Source of the DNA: Variovorax sp. CF313
GTDB lineage: Bacteria; Pseudomonadota; Gammaproteobacteria; Burkholderiales; Burkholderiaceae_C
Assembly: GCF_000282635.1 (NCBI RefSeq)
Contig: NZ_AKIW01000169.1
Coordinates: 1-49,161, forward strand
Reading direction: 5' to 3'
DNA length: 49,161 bases
Part shown: piece after piece, positions 1 to 8,927 of the stretch
Layout of the letters: every line of letters starts with the position of its first letter
Position numbering within the stretch: position 1 is the first letter of the stretch
The notes under the pieces: generated by a model
The model's database searches: none
Seen by the model: the letters and a program-made list of their open reading frames with translations, nothing else
What the model was told of the DNA's origin: nothing
Translations under genes and position numbers: made by a program

Positions 1-47
1 AAGGTGTGATTGCCGTACGCTTACTGGGTAGTGCCACCAGTCTCCCC

Positions 48-1083
48 TCAAGCGCGCGCCCAGGCCCCGATAGCTCGCAGGCGCCTCGCCTCCTTGCCCA
101 GCGAAAGAATCGGCCTGTCGCGTTGCCAGCGGTTGTGGGCGATCGCTTGCGCAGGTCGCCAATGGTTTTCGCTCTCCCGAATCACGTCACCCGCGAAAGA
201 CAGGGACCCCGCCACCAGGATGTGCGCACGCGTGTCGCGAGGATCCAGATCGGCACATGCGTGGAGCATCGCGATAGCCGCAATACAGCGCTGGCACCAC
301 GTCGTCGGCCAGCCCCCGGACTGGGCCTCTGCGAACAGATACGCCAAGACGCTTCCCGTCGCGAAGATGTCCTCCAGCACTCGGAATAGCTTGGCATGTT
401 CGGCATACCCATCGCCAGGTACCAACTGCTCAGGCGTCAAGCGAACCGTGTCGAAGCGGACTTCTGAGTGAGCGAGTTCGGGCACAACGGCCTGTTGGCG
501 CGAATGCCCCCGGCTGACACCCATGGCACTGGATGGAAGACGCACCATCACGTACTGTCTGGCCCCTTCTGAGGGCCATCGCTGCTGGCAAGCGCCAACA
601 GAGTCAGGTTTTCGATGCTGGTCAAGGCCCATGACTTCTTCCCGTGCAAGCACGGGATGCGGTCGCAGAATTCCACGCTCGTCGTGACCTCAGTCATCTT
701 CCGGCCAGTCTCGTGGACACAAAGCGCGCCGACGTGTCCGCCCTCTACCGAATCGGGAAAAGCCGATTGCAGCGCTCCCTGGTATCCACTGAAGAACGCC
801 CAGGCATGCCGATCGGCCTTGAGCGCGGCGATCACGCTTGCAACGAACGGATCACGATTCGCAGATGCCGCCTGCATCGTTCGCCAGACTGGCAGCCATT
901 GCGCCAACTCCGGGTACGGCGCACGTTCGCCAATGAAACCCAGCAACGTGGCAAGGAGCGCGCGCATGGGCATCAGTTCCTTGCAGCGCCGAATTCGGCG
1001 CCGGCCGCGGCGTGGTATGCAGGTTGCTCGAACAGAGCAGGCTCGTCGGCAAACTGTTGCGGTTCGCCAGGATCGCGATGCAT
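48..1083 (-). pseudogene. acyl-CoA dehydrogenase-like gene broken by two frameshifts
   Basis: Three minus-strand reading frames join into one protein-like sequence of about 340 residues. The first runs from an ATG at 1083 and stops at 973-975. The second carries KELMPMRALL onward and stops after DGPQKG near 552. The third resumes at GARQYVMVRLP and ends at 48. Each joint lies in a G run (AAGG at about 980; AAGGGG at about 569), so one missing G at each place explains the breaks. The phrases HSEVRFDTVRL, LVPGDGYAEHAKLFRVLEDI and a C-terminal RWQRD segment resemble short acyl-CoA-dehydrogenase-family proteins of Burkholderiales. The part before 973 is the least certain. It is either a decayed gene or contains homopolymer sequencing errors. 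Confidence 0.55.
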
Positions 1084-1285
1084 CGAATCGCGCCCTGCTT
1101 TGGGGAAGACACAGAAAGGCCGGTCTTCGATACCTGCCCAGATGCATGCACGTATGCATGCAATGACAATCCGAGAATCCTGTTCCGAAGGCACGCTCCG
1201 CAAGGTTATCAACATGACCATTCCATAGCTGACGTTGTGAAACAGCAGGACCCGTGTGGCGTGCTCGAAGCTAGTGCCTGTCCTT

Positions 1286-2470
1286 TCACGGACGCAGAAC
1301 GGCGAGCCTTGCCGCGGCCTCCCGCAACTGCTCCATCGAGTTGGCCGTCGAAAAGCGCACGAACCTCGCCGACTCGGCTGTTCCGAAATCGCGGCCAGGC
1401 GAGATCGCGACGTGGGCTCTCTTCATGGCCTCGAACGCAAAATCCCAGCTGTTCGAAACGTTCCAGGCGTCGAACCACGGCGAGCAATCCGCCCAGGCGT
1501 AGAACGCGCCGTCGGGCACCACCGGAACCTTGAACCCGATCTTCTCCAGCTCCGGGATGAACCAGTCGCGGCGCGCCTTGAACTGCGCGCGGCGGCGCTC
1601 GTACTCAGCGATGCTGTCGGGTTCGAAGCAAGCCAGCGCGGCGTGCTGGGCGACGGTACTGGGGCAAAGGAAGAAGTTCTGCGCGAGACGCTCGATCACC
1701 GGGATCAGAGGTTCTGGAGCCACCACCCAGCCCAGGCGCCACCCGGTCATGCAGAAGTACTTTGAGAAGCTGTTGATGCTGATCACGTTCTCGTCAATGG
1801 CCAGGCCGGTTTGACCGAAAGCGTCGTCGTGGCTCAGCCCGAGGTAGATCTCATCGAGCAACGTGACGCCTCCCTTGGCCTGGACACAGGCGTGGATGCG
1901 GCGCAGTTCGTCCGGATGGATGGACGTTCCCGTGGGGTTGGACGGCGAGGCGAGCAGCACGCCACGCGTCTTGCTGCCCCAGTGGGCCTCGACCTTTTCC
2001 GCGCTCAGCTGATACCGCTCGGCTGCCGTGGTGGGCACCATGACCGGCTGGCCTTCGGCGGCAATCACGAAATGCCGGTTGCACGGATAGCTCGGGTCGG
2101 GCATCAGGACTTCATCGCCCGCCTCGATCAAGGCCTGGCAAACGAGTTGCAGCGCCGCCGAGGCACCTGCGGTCACCGCGATCCGGCGTACCGGGATGTT
2201 CACGCCGAAACGTTGCTTGTACCAGTCGCTGATGCGCTCGCGCAAGGGCTCCAGCCCGATGGCCGGTGTGTACTGCGTTGTGCCGTCTCGCACAGCGCGC
2301 ACGGCGGCCTCTTGCACCAGAGGCGGTGCGGTGAAGTCCGGCTCTCCAATGGTCAGGTAGACCATTGGCTTGTCGCCATGAGCGACCTCACGCGCCAACT
2401 GCGAGGCAGCCTTGGCCACCTCCATCACGTAGAACGGCTCGATGCGCTCTGCGCGCTTGGAAATTCTCAT
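1286..2470 (-). CDS. PLP-dependent class I/II aminotransferase
   Basis: Predicted cytosolic aminotransferase of fold type I, 394 residues, the usual length. Visible landmarks are TIGEPDF near residue 40, TAGASAALQLV in the cofactor-binding part, SPSNPTGT, DEIYLGLSHD and the PLP-lysine motif SFSKYFCMTGWRLGW with Lys237. The C-terminal arginine region reads ARFVRFSTA. The family transfers amino groups between an amino acid and a 2-oxo acid; the substrate cannot be read from sequence. The start is an ATG preceded by GAGG. It is the last gene of the leftmost minus-strand group, 70 bases after the 3-hydroxybutyryl-CoA dehydrogenase. It could supply a 2-oxo acid to the pathway, but that is inference. 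Confidence 0.9.
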   Translation of the reverse strand: MRISKRAERIEPFYVMEVAKAASQLAREVAHGDKPMVYLTIGEPDFTAPPLVQEAAVRAVRDGTTQYTPAIGLEPLRERISDWYKQRFGVNIPVRRIAVTAGASAALQLVCQALIEAGDEVLMPDPSYPCNRHFVIAAEGQPVMVPTTAAERYQLSAEKVEAHWGSKTRGVLLASPSNPTGTSIHPDELRRIHACVQAKGGVTLLDEIYLGLSHDDAFGQTGLAIDENVISINSFSKYFCMTGWRLGWVVAPEPLIPVIERLAQNFFLCPSTVAQHAALACFEPDSIAEYERRRAQFKARRDWFIPELEKIGFKVPVVPDGAFYAWADCSPWFDAWNVSNSWDFAFEAMKRAHVAISPGRDFGTAESARFVRFSTANSMEQLREAAARLAVLRP

Positions 2471-2540
2471 GGCTCGGCCTCGATCAAAAAGCTCTGAAAA
2501 AGGACCGAGACGCTGTACCGCCCCTCAATCCTCCAATCTG

Positions 2541-3398
2541 TCAACGACTGCTGTAGGTGTAGAAGCCCTGGCCAGTCTTGCGGCCCAGGCGACCAGCATC
2601 CACCATCTCCTTGAGCAAGGGCGCAGGCCGGTACTTCGGGTCGCCGAAGCCTTCATGGAACACCTGCATCACGGCCAGCATGGTGTCCAGCCCGATCAGG
2701 TCACTCAATGCCAGAGGCCCGATCGGATGATTGCAGCCGAGCTTCATGCCGACATCGATCTCCTCGGCGCTGGCGAGCCCTTCCTGCAGGACGTAGATGG
2801 CCTCGTTGATCATCGGACAGAGAATGCGGTTCACCACGAACCCGGGACTGTTCCTGACCGTGATCGCGCTCTTGCCGATCGCCCGTGCAAAGACCAAGGC
2901 CTGTTCGTGTGCCAGATCCGAGGTTTGCAATCCGCGAATCAGCTCCAGCAGTTCCATCACGGGAACCGGGTTGAAGAAGTGCATGCCAATGCAACGATCC
3001 GGCCGATTCAGGACGGCAGCCAGCTGCGTGATGGAGATGGACGAGGTGTTGGTCGCAATCACCGCCTCGTCGCTGGCCACTGCCTCGATGTCGCGGAGGA
3101 TGCGCAGCTTGATGTCGAGCCTCTCCGTCGCCGCCTCTACCACCAGGCCGGCGCCGCGCAGATCCTGATAGGAGACCGTCGGACGGATCCTGGCAAGCGC
3201 CAGATCCTTGTCCTCCGCGCGCAGCTTTTCTTTCTTCACCAACCGGTCCAGGCTGGCCGTGATGGTCGAGATACCGCGGCCCAGCGCCTCGTCGGAGACG
3301 TCGAGCATCGTGACATCGAGTCCGGCAAGTGCGCACACCTGTGCAATGCCGTTGCCCATGGTTCCGGCGCCGATCACGCCAACGTGCTGTCTGTTCAT
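2541..3398 (-). CDS. 3-hydroxybutyryl-CoA dehydrogenase
   Basis: NAD-dependent oxidation of (S)-3-hydroxyacyl-CoA to 3-oxoacyl-CoA, the third step of beta-oxidation. The 285 residues match the stand-alone family. The Rossmann motif VGVIGAGTMGNGIAQ is at the N-terminus, followed by ATNTSSISI, the catalytic His in GMHFFNPVPVMEL, and the C-terminal domain with NSPGFVVNRIL and NHPIGPLALSDLIGLD. No Shine-Dalgarno is visible before the ATG; the upstream minus-strand sequence is CTCCTCC, the opposite sense. The gene fits with the thiolase at 3886-5070 and the ligase at 5462-7156 as a short beta-oxidation set, although a hydrolase stub lies in between. A perfect palindrome lies about 50 bases upstream of the start. 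Confidence 0.93.
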   Translation of the reverse strand: MNRQHVGVIGAGTMGNGIAQVCALAGLDVTMLDVSDEALGRGISTITASLDRLVKKEKLRAEDKDLALARIRPTVSYQDLRGAGLVVEAATERLDIKLRILRDIEAVASDEAVIATNTSSISITQLAAVLNRPDRCIGMHFFNPVPVMELLELIRGLQTSDLAHEQALVFARAIGKSAITVRNSPGFVVNRILCPMINEAIYVLQEGLASAEEIDVGMKLGCNHPIGPLALSDLIGLDTMLAVMQVFHEGFGDPKYRPAPLLKEMVDAGRLGRKTGQGFYTYSSR

Positions 3399-3449
3399 GA
3401 TGAATTCGGAGGAGTAGGAACCATCAGTGTCCAGTTACTCAGTCCCGGC

Positions 3450-3460
3450 TGCCATTGGCA
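3450..3460. promoter_or_regulatory. TGCCATTGGCA palindrome upstream of hydroxybutyryl-CoA dehydrogenase
   Basis: This is an 11-base perfect palindrome (arms TGCCA and TGGCA, one central base) about 52 bases upstream of the ATG at 3398. A very similar palindrome with the same arms and a 2-base centre lies upstream of the MFS gene at 8830-8843. Shared arms at two promoters of the same group suggest a common repressor site; the regulator is not identified. Confidence 0.35.
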
Positions 3461-3487
3461 AATATGACACATTTCATGCCATATCCG

Positions 3488-3805
3488 TCACACGAAGCGC
3501 GATTCCAGTAAGTCACGGCTCCGGTGGTACAGCTCGATCCGGTTCAGTTCCAACACCATCGAGTGTGTACCGCGCGCAAGCACTTCCAGCCGTTTGTAGG
3601 GTGCCTGCTCCAGCTTGGAAAACAATTCCTGCGCCATGTACACCGGCGTATCCACGTCCCATTCGCCCAGCAGCAATTGCGTAGGCACGCGAATCCGCTC
3701 GGGCTCATAAGTAGGCCGGCCGGCAGACCACAACTCCATCAAATCGGCAATCACGCCGTTCGGCGCCAGTGCCACCTGGCTTGCATCGCCGGGCTTCCTT
3801 TGGAT
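3488..3805 (-). pseudogene. C-terminal stub of an alpha/beta hydrolase
   Basis: Only the last 105 or so residues of an alpha/beta-fold hydrolase are present. Recognisable parts are PNGVIADLMELWSAGRPTY, the beta-strand segment RVPTQLLLGEWDVDTP (usual site of the acid residue of the triad), a lid/helix stretch and RGTHSMVLELNR carrying the conserved catalytic-type His. No nucleophile elbow (GxSxG) or N-terminal half exists upstream; the frame instead runs into non-homologous sequence and then the end of the thiolase gene at 3886. No convincing start codon or ribosome site was seen. It is most likely the remnant of a deletion whose left end is fixed by the thiolase stop. Confidence 0.6.
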
Positions 3806-3885
3806 GAAGCGGCATCGAACTCGGTGCCTGGATTTCAGAGAGTTCCCGCCGCGGCAAGACACCGCGTGCGAGAAGTGACAAACGG

Positions 3886-5070
3886 TCAGACACGTTCGAA
3901 GATGGCGGCGATGCCCTGCCCTCCACCGATGCACAGCGTCACCAGCGCATAACGTCCACCAGTGCGGTGCAATTCAGCGATCGCCTTCGTCGTGATGATC
4001 GCGCCCGTCGCGCCGACGGGGTGACCCAGCGAGATGCCGGAGCCGTTCGGATTCACCTTGTCCGGATCAAAGCCAAGCTCCTGAATCACCGCGCAGGCCT
4101 GCGCCGCGAACGCCTCGTTCGACTCGATCACATCGAGGTCCTGGACTTTCAGGCCCGTGCGCGCCAACACCTTGCGCGTAGCCGGGATGGGGCCGATACC
4201 CATATAGGCAGGCTCCACACCCGCATGCGCATAGCCCACCAAGCGGGCCAGCGGCTTGAGGCCCAGCGCATTCACACGGCCTCCCTCCGCCAGCACCACG
4301 GCACCCGCGCCATCGTTGATACCCGATGCGTTGCCGGCAGTGACCAGACCGTCCTTCTTGAAAGCGGGCTTCATCGCGGAAAGGGATTCGAGCGTCGTGT
4401 CGCCCCGCACGTGCTCGTCGGTATCGAACAGCACCACGCCCTTGCGGGTCTTCACCTCCACCGGAACGATCTGTTCCTTGAAACGGCCCGTCGCAATGGC
4501 CGCTGCCGCGCGTTGCTGGCTGAGAACCGCCAGTTCATCCTGCTGCTTGCGCGAGATCTTGAAGCGCGCCGCCACGTTCTCAGCGGTGATACCCATGTGG
4601 ATCTTCTCCCACGGGTCATGCAGGATGCCGAGCATGTAGTCGACCAGCGTCGCATCGCCCATGCGTGCGCCATAGCGCGCCGAAGTGTCGATGTATGGCC
4701 CGCGGCTCATCGACTCCGAGCCTCCTCCGATGGCGATCTCGCAGTCGCCCTGCGCAATGGCCTGCGCAGCCGAGACAATGGCCTGGAGCCCAGATCCGCA
4801 CAGGCGATTGACGTTGAACGCCGGGGTCTCGATCGAGATGCCCGCATCAATGGCGGCAACGCGGCTGAGATATGCATCCTTCGGATCCGTCGGGATCACA
4901 TTCCCCATGACGACATGCCCGATGGCGTCGGGCGCAACGCCGCTGCGCTCCAGCGCAGCCTTGACCGCTGTGGTTGCCAGCTGCGTGTTCGGAACATCCT
5001 TCAGCGCACCACCGAAGGTGCCGATGGCTGTGCGAGCGGTGGCGATGACGAAGATTTCGCGAGCATTCAT
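3886..5070 (-). CDS. acetyl-CoA C-acetyltransferase (thiolase)
   Basis: Thiolase II family enzyme that cleaves 3-oxoacyl-CoA with CoA or condenses two acetyl-CoA. The 394 residues from the chosen ATG (MNAREIFVIATARTAIG) equal the usual 390-395. The nucleophile is Cys91 in NRLCGSGLQ. The other signatures are NEAFAAQA, GHPVGATGA with the catalytic His, and CIGGGQG with the second Cys near residue 380. An in-frame extension to 5139 adds 23 residues with no family similarity, so the start at 5070 is preferred although its ribosome site is weak. It pairs functionally with the hydroxybutyryl-CoA dehydrogenase at 2541-3398. A gene-free leader of about 390 bases precedes it, so it probably has its own promoter. 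Confidence 0.94.
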   Translation of the reverse strand: MNAREIFVIATARTAIGTFGGALKDVPNTQLATTAVKAALERSGVAPDAIGHVVMGNVIPTDPKDAYLSRVAAIDAGISIETPAFNVNRLCGSGLQAIVSAAQAIAQGDCEIAIGGGSESMSRGPYIDTSARYGARMGDATLVDYMLGILHDPWEKIHMGITAENVAARFKISRKQQDELAVLSQQRAAAAIATGRFKEQIVPVEVKTRKGVVLFDTDEHVRGDTTLESLSAMKPAFKKDGLVTAGNASGINDGAGAVVLAEGGRVNALGLKPLARLVGYAHAGVEPAYMGIGPIPATRKVLARTGLKVQDLDVIESNEAFAAQACAVIQELGFDPDKVNPNGSGISLGHPVGATGAIITTKAIAELHRTGGRYALVTLCIGGGQGIAAIFERV

Positions 5071-5461
5071 ATAGGGCCTGCCAGAAGCTGAAGAAATGGT
5101 CGAACTCATTGAACCAATGCCCCTGTCTCCAAGCTCCACCCGTAAAGGAAGACTTGCGACTCAAGGCGCTGTGCAGATGCCTAGACAAGGCATGGCACCC
5201 GTTTGCACCTACTTTAGAAATTTCAGCGCTCGGCGCACAGTGGCTAAATCGACTATTCTTATGCGTAATCCGCCAATCCGACCCAACAACGGATACGTGC
5301 CCCAAACCAACTTCGCGGCCCACAAGCAGACCTGCTCTTGCACGCCGTGACGCCTCGTCACGCCATGAGTCCGTGAAGCAGCAGACTCGAGCTCTGCTCA
5401 AACTTGGAACCAAGGAGGCTGCTCTGAACGATGCCGGTGCGGCCCCTCATCTTGGACAGGC
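5071..5461. other. gene-free stretch between ligase and thiolase
   Basis: No reading frame here resembles a protein. The stretch holds a 7-base-stem hairpin at 5346-5362, an imperfect inverted repeat AGCAGA/TCTGCT at 5380-5398, and an ATGCC/GGCAT pair at 5177-5193. The AT-richer section around 5210-5275 is the likeliest place for the thiolase promoter, but no clear -35/-10 pair was found. Confidence 0.5.
5346..5362 (-). terminator. hairpin downstream of acyl-CoA ligase gene
   Basis: CGTGACG and CGTCACG form a perfect 7-base stem with a 3-base loop, 100 bases beyond the stop of the ligase at 5462. There is no following T run on either strand, so it would be a weak or Rho-assisted terminator at best. 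Confidence 0.25.
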
Positions 5462-7156
5462 TCACGCAGACACCGCCTCGGCGAGATTGAGTTCCTTCTT
5501 CATCATCTCCCGCATCACGAACTTCTGAATCTTCCCGGTGACTGTCATCGGAAATCCGTTTACGAAACGGATGTATCGCGGAACCTTGAAGTGCGCGATC
5601 TGCCCTTGACAGAACGCTCTCAGGTCCTCCTCGCTGAGCGAGGCGCCATTGCGAAGGACGACCCATGCGCAAAGCTCCTCGCCGTACTTCTGATCCGGGA
5701 CTCCAATCACCTGCACGTCCTGAATGGCGGGGTGACGGTACAGAAACTCTTCTATCTCGCGCGGGTAGACGTTTTCACCGCCTCGAATCACCATGTCCTT
5801 GATGCGACCGGCGATGTTGACGTATCCGTCCTCGTCTATGACGGCCAGGTCACCCGAATGCATCCAGGCGTCTGCATCGATGGCCTCGGCGGTCTTGGCC
5901 GCATCTGCCCAATATCCACGCATCACGGAGTAACCGCGCGTGCAAAGCTCGCCCACCTTGCCAGCCGGCAGAATCTCCCCGGAAATAGGGTCTATGACCT
6001 TTAACTCCAGGTGAGGAAGCACCTTCCCGATGGTGGAGACGCGCTTCTCCAGGGGCGTGTCGGTCGTGCTCTGACAACTTGCGGGGCTCGTTTCCGTCAT
6101 GCCGTATGCGATCGTCACCTCGCTCATGTGCATCTCGCTCACGACACGCTTCATCACTTCGATAGGGCACGGCGAACCGGCCATGACCCCTGTGCGTAGC
6201 GTTGACAGATCGAACTCCTTGAAGCGTGGATGGTCGAGTTCGGCAATGAACATGGTCGGCACGCCATGAAGCGCCGTACATCGCTCGTCCTGCACGGACT
6301 GCAGCACCGACACGGGCTCGAATGCATCGTTCGGATACACGATGGTCGTTCCGTGCGTCAGAGCAGCCAGGTTTCCGACCACCATGCCGAAGCAGTGATA
6401 CAGCGGCACCGGAATGCACAGGCGATCCTCCGGGGACAACCGCATCGCTTCGCCGATGAAGAATCCGTTGTTCAGTACATTGCGATGGGTAAGGGTCGCC
6501 CCCTTTGGGGAGCCCGTCGTGCCGCTCGTGAACTGGATGTTGATCGGATCCGTGTTGCGCAATCGCGCGCCGACGATTTCGACGGCCTGGTCTGCCGGGT
6601 CGCCCATCACCAACAGATCCGAAAAGCGCAGAAACCCAGGAGCTGTATCGCGGCCAATCTGGACGACGGTCTTCAACGAGGGCAGCCGTGCTGACTCAAG
6701 GCGTCCAAGCACTGCACCGTCCAATTCGGGCGCGAGACTTCTGACCATTTCCAGGTAGTTGGTCGTCTTGAAGGATGGCATCGTGATCAATGCCTTGCAT
6801 TCGACCTTGTTTAGCGCGTACTCAAGCTCGGACAGCCGATACGCCGGATTGATGTTGACGAGGATGAGCCCAGCTTTGGCAGTTGCGAACTGGGTAACGA
6901 GCCATTCGGCGTTGTTGTGGGACCAGATGCCGATCCTGTCGCCCGGCTCCAGGCCGATTCGAAGCAATGCACTCGCCATCCGATTGACTTCGCGCTGCAA
7001 CTCGACATAGGTATGCCGGATGCCCTGGTGGCAGGAGACCACCGCTTCCTTGTCGGGAAACTTCCCGACCATCTCGTCGAAGAAGGCGCCAATGGTCTGC
7101 TCGATCAATGGCCTATCCGCCGCGCCACGCGAATAGCTCGTCGTGAGTTCAGTCAT
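5462..7156 (-). CDS. AMP-forming acyl-CoA synthetase
   Basis: Member of the adenylate-forming ANL superfamily, 564 residues. It is predicted to activate a carboxylic acid to its acyl-CoA via an acyl-adenylate. Motifs in order are the P-loop FTSGTTGSPKGATLTHRN, the acid/amide loop IAYGMTETSPAS, the AMP-ribose Asp in MHSGDLAVIDEDGYV, the hinge region GRIKDMVIRGGENVYPREIE, and the C-terminal lysine in VTGKIQKFV. The general sequence is of the medium/long fatty acyl type, but aromatic acids are possible given the neighbouring AAHS importer. The ATG has GGAGA ten bases upstream. The MFS gene lies 230 bases upstream on the same strand, with strong hairpins between them. Confidence 0.93.
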   Translation of the reverse strand: MTELTTSYSRGAADRPLIEQTIGAFFDEMVGKFPDKEAVVSCHQGIRHTYVELQREVNRMASALLRIGLEPGDRIGIWSHNNAEWLVTQFATAKAGLILVNINPAYRLSELEYALNKVECKALITMPSFKTTNYLEMVRSLAPELDGAVLGRLESARLPSLKTVVQIGRDTAPGFLRFSDLLVMGDPADQAVEIVGARLRNTDPINIQFTSGTTGSPKGATLTHRNVLNNGFFIGEAMRLSPEDRLCIPVPLYHCFGMVVGNLAALTHGTTIVYPNDAFEPVSVLQSVQDERCTALHGVPTMFIAELDHPRFKEFDLSTLRTGVMAGSPCPIEVMKRVVSEMHMSEVTIAYGMTETSPASCQSTTDTPLEKRVSTIGKVLPHLELKVIDPISGEILPAGKVGELCTRGYSVMRGYWADAAKTAEAIDADAWMHSGDLAVIDEDGYVNIAGRIKDMVIRGGENVYPREIEEFLYRHPAIQDVQVIGVPDQKYGEELCAWVVLRNGASLSEEDLRAFCQGQIAHFKVPRYIRFVNGFPMTVTGKIQKFVMREMMKKELNLAEAVSA

Positions 7157-7234
7157 ACCAACTTAGTCTCCATTGAAAAGATACGCGCAAGCGTCGCGGA
7201 AATACATGCCCGCCTAGGAAATCCGGCCCGCTAA

Positions 7235-7256
7235 GCAGGGCTAGCGCCGGCCCTGC
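7235..7256. other. hairpin between MFS gene and acyl-CoA ligase
   Basis: GCAGGGC (7235-7241) pairs perfectly with GCCCTGC (7250-7256) around an 8-base loop, in the untranslated region before the ligase. It could be part of a terminator for the MFS transcript or a leader structure for the ligase; no T run follows. A 10-base palindrome GCCCATGGGC lies nearby at 7274-7283. Confidence 0.3.
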
Positions 7257-7365
7257 CTGGCAAAGCGGCCAGCGCCCATGGGCCATTGAGCGAGATCGCG
7301 CCGACATCTTCATCGGGTGCGATGGACCTGAGTCAGACCTGCCGCGACGAACCCCCTTGGAATTC

Positions 7366-7387
7366 ACCACCAGCCCGCGCTGGTGGT
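7366..7387 (-). terminator. hairpin immediately after MFS stop codon
   Basis: ACCACCAGC and GCTGGTGGT form a perfect 9-base stem with a CCGC loop (read on the plus strand). It begins at the first base of the TGA stop of the MFS gene on the minus strand. The position and GC-rich stem suit transcription termination or mRNA 3'-end protection; there is no clean T run, so intrinsic activity is uncertain. Confidence 0.45.
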
Positions 7388-8769
7388 CAGGGGCTAGCAG
7401 CAGCCGCCCGACCGGTGACCGCCTCTGCTTCCCGGGCATCCAACCCCTTCGAGGCGTCAATCGCGTGAGCGGATGCTGACCGGCGATGATCGATCAAGGC
7501 CACCGCGATAGCGCCAACAAGCCCCGCCATCGCGATCGAAATGAAGTTCTGCTCGAGCGGCAGCTTCATCGACATCAGCACGCCAATACCGATCGGTGCC
7601 GAAATACCGCCGGCACGTCCTACGCTCGATGCAAAGCCGACTCCAGTCGAACGGATTGGCGCCGGATAGAACTGGGCGGCATACGCATGGAGCACGATCC
7701 CGGTGCCGAGCGTGGAGGCCCCGACGACCGCGACGATCAGGGACAGCGGTTGCACTCCATGGCCCAGCAGTGTCAGAGATACCACTGACACGGCGAAGAA
7801 GATGCACAGAACCCACTTGATCTTCAGCTTATCGCTAAGCCAGCCGCCAAATACAGCTCCGACGATCGCACCGCCGTTGTAGAGCAACAGGAAGTTCAGC
7901 GCGGAACCCACACTATGCCCAGCCATCGCCATCAGTTTGACAAGCCAAGTGCTCAGTGCGTACATCATGAACAGCACAGAGAAGAACGCGGCCGCGAACA
8001 TGACCGTACTGAAGCCGCGGCCATCCCGAAACAGCCTGCCAATCGGCACTCCCTCAGCCTTGTTGTCGATCGGCGCGAGAAAACGCGCACCTGCATCAAG
8101 CGGGTGGCTTGGCGCAAGACGAGCAACGATCGCTCGAATGCGCGAATTGTCATTCCGCTTTATCAAGAATGGCAACGATTCAGGCATGTACTTCAGGATG
8201 AACGGGATTAGCACGATTGGTGCGCCAGCTGCAAAGAACACCGATTGCCATCCATATTTTTCGAGGAATTGCTTGCCGACCAACGTCGCAAGCACACTAC
8301 CTACCGCATAGCCACAAAGCATCGCTGTCGCCAGCAAGCCTCGCAACTTCTTGGGCGCAAACTCCGTCACATGCGCAGTCGAACAAGGCAACGCACCACC
8401 GATTCCGAGCCCCGCGATGAAGCGCAGCACGCTGAAGGCGATGGGATCGTGCGCCAAACCTGCTGCAGCTGTGAAGACGCTGAAAAGGAGCACCGAGATC
8501 GAAAGCGCCCAGCGCCGGCCAATAATGTCGGCGAGCATGCCCATCCCCACCGCACCAAACATCATTCCGAACAGTGCCGAGCTCGCCATGAAGCCAGCCG
8601 TTGTCGGATTGACATTCATGTCGCTCATGATGGCCGGGAGTGCGATCCCAGCGACGGCCAGGTCGTAGCCGTCGGCGACGATGATCACTGCACACAGAAT
8701 GAGGACGACCGCATGAAAGCGGTTGAATCTGGCTTCGTCTACAAGCTTGTGAAGGTCAATAGATTGCAT
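7387..8769 (-). CDS. MFS transporter, aromatic acid:H+ symporter type
   Basis: Twelve-helix inner-membrane importer of 460 residues. The loop-1 motif DGYDLAVAG in the first helix and the 2-3 loop GMLADIIGRRWAL are typical of the AAHS group (PcaK/BenK relatives), which carries aromatic carboxylates with protons. A second conserved loop lies between helices 8 and 9 (GGWLSDKLKIKW). The start at 8769 is chosen over 8790 because GGAGGAG lies 5 bases before it. The C-terminal tail after the last helix is long, hydrophilic and alanine-rich. The substrate is probably the acid activated by the adjacent ligase. A 14-base palindrome about 60 bases upstream is a candidate operator. Confidence 0.9.
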   Translation of the reverse strand: MQSIDLHKLVDEARFNRFHAVVLILCAVIIVADGYDLAVAGIALPAIMSDMNVNPTTAGFMASSALFGMMFGAVGMGMLADIIGRRWALSISVLLFSVFTAAAGLAHDPIAFSVLRFIAGLGIGGALPCSTAHVTEFAPKKLRGLLATAMLCGYAVGSVLATLVGKQFLEKYGWQSVFFAAGAPIVLIPFILKYMPESLPFLIKRNDNSRIRAIVARLAPSHPLDAGARFLAPIDNKAEGVPIGRLFRDGRGFSTVMFAAAFFSVLFMMYALSTWLVKLMAMAGHSVGSALNFLLLYNGGAIVGAVFGGWLSDKLKIKWVLCIFFAVSVVSLTLLGHGVQPLSLIVAVVGASTLGTGIVLHAYAAQFYPAPIRSTGVGFASSVGRAGGISAPIGIGVLMSMKLPLEQNFISIAMAGLVGAIAVALIDHRRSASAHAIDASKGLDAREAEAVTGRAAAASP

Positions 8770-8829
8770 ATAGTCTCCTCCAATGAACATGGAGTTTGTA
8801 AAGCTTCAAGAACTGTTTTTTGAAAGTTG

Positions 8830-8843
8830 CTGCCATATGGCAG
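8830..8843. promoter_or_regulatory. CTGCCATATGGCAG palindrome upstream of MFS gene
   Basis: Perfect 14-base palindrome, 60 bases upstream of the MFS ATG at 8769, where a repressor operator would be expected. The arms TGCCA/TGGCA are the same as in the palindrome at 3450-3460. Confidence 0.4.
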
Positions 8844-8868
8844 TTCCCCCGCCAAGCCACGGCAATGC

Positions 8869-8922
8869 AGGCATCTCTGCTGACACGAGATGCCTACAAG
8901 GGGTATAGCGCGCTTCGCGCGC
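8869..8922 (-). terminator. two hairpins downstream of enoyl-CoA hydratase operon
   Basis: On the minus strand, just after the hydratase stop at 8928, a perfect stem GCGCGC/GCGCGC with a 3-base loop (8908-8922) is followed by AGGCATCTC/GAGATGCCT (8869-8877 with 8887-8895), a 9-base stem with a 9-base loop. Their place at the end of the operon suggests termination; neither is followed by a T run. Confidence 0.4.
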
Positions 8923-8927
8923 CGGCT

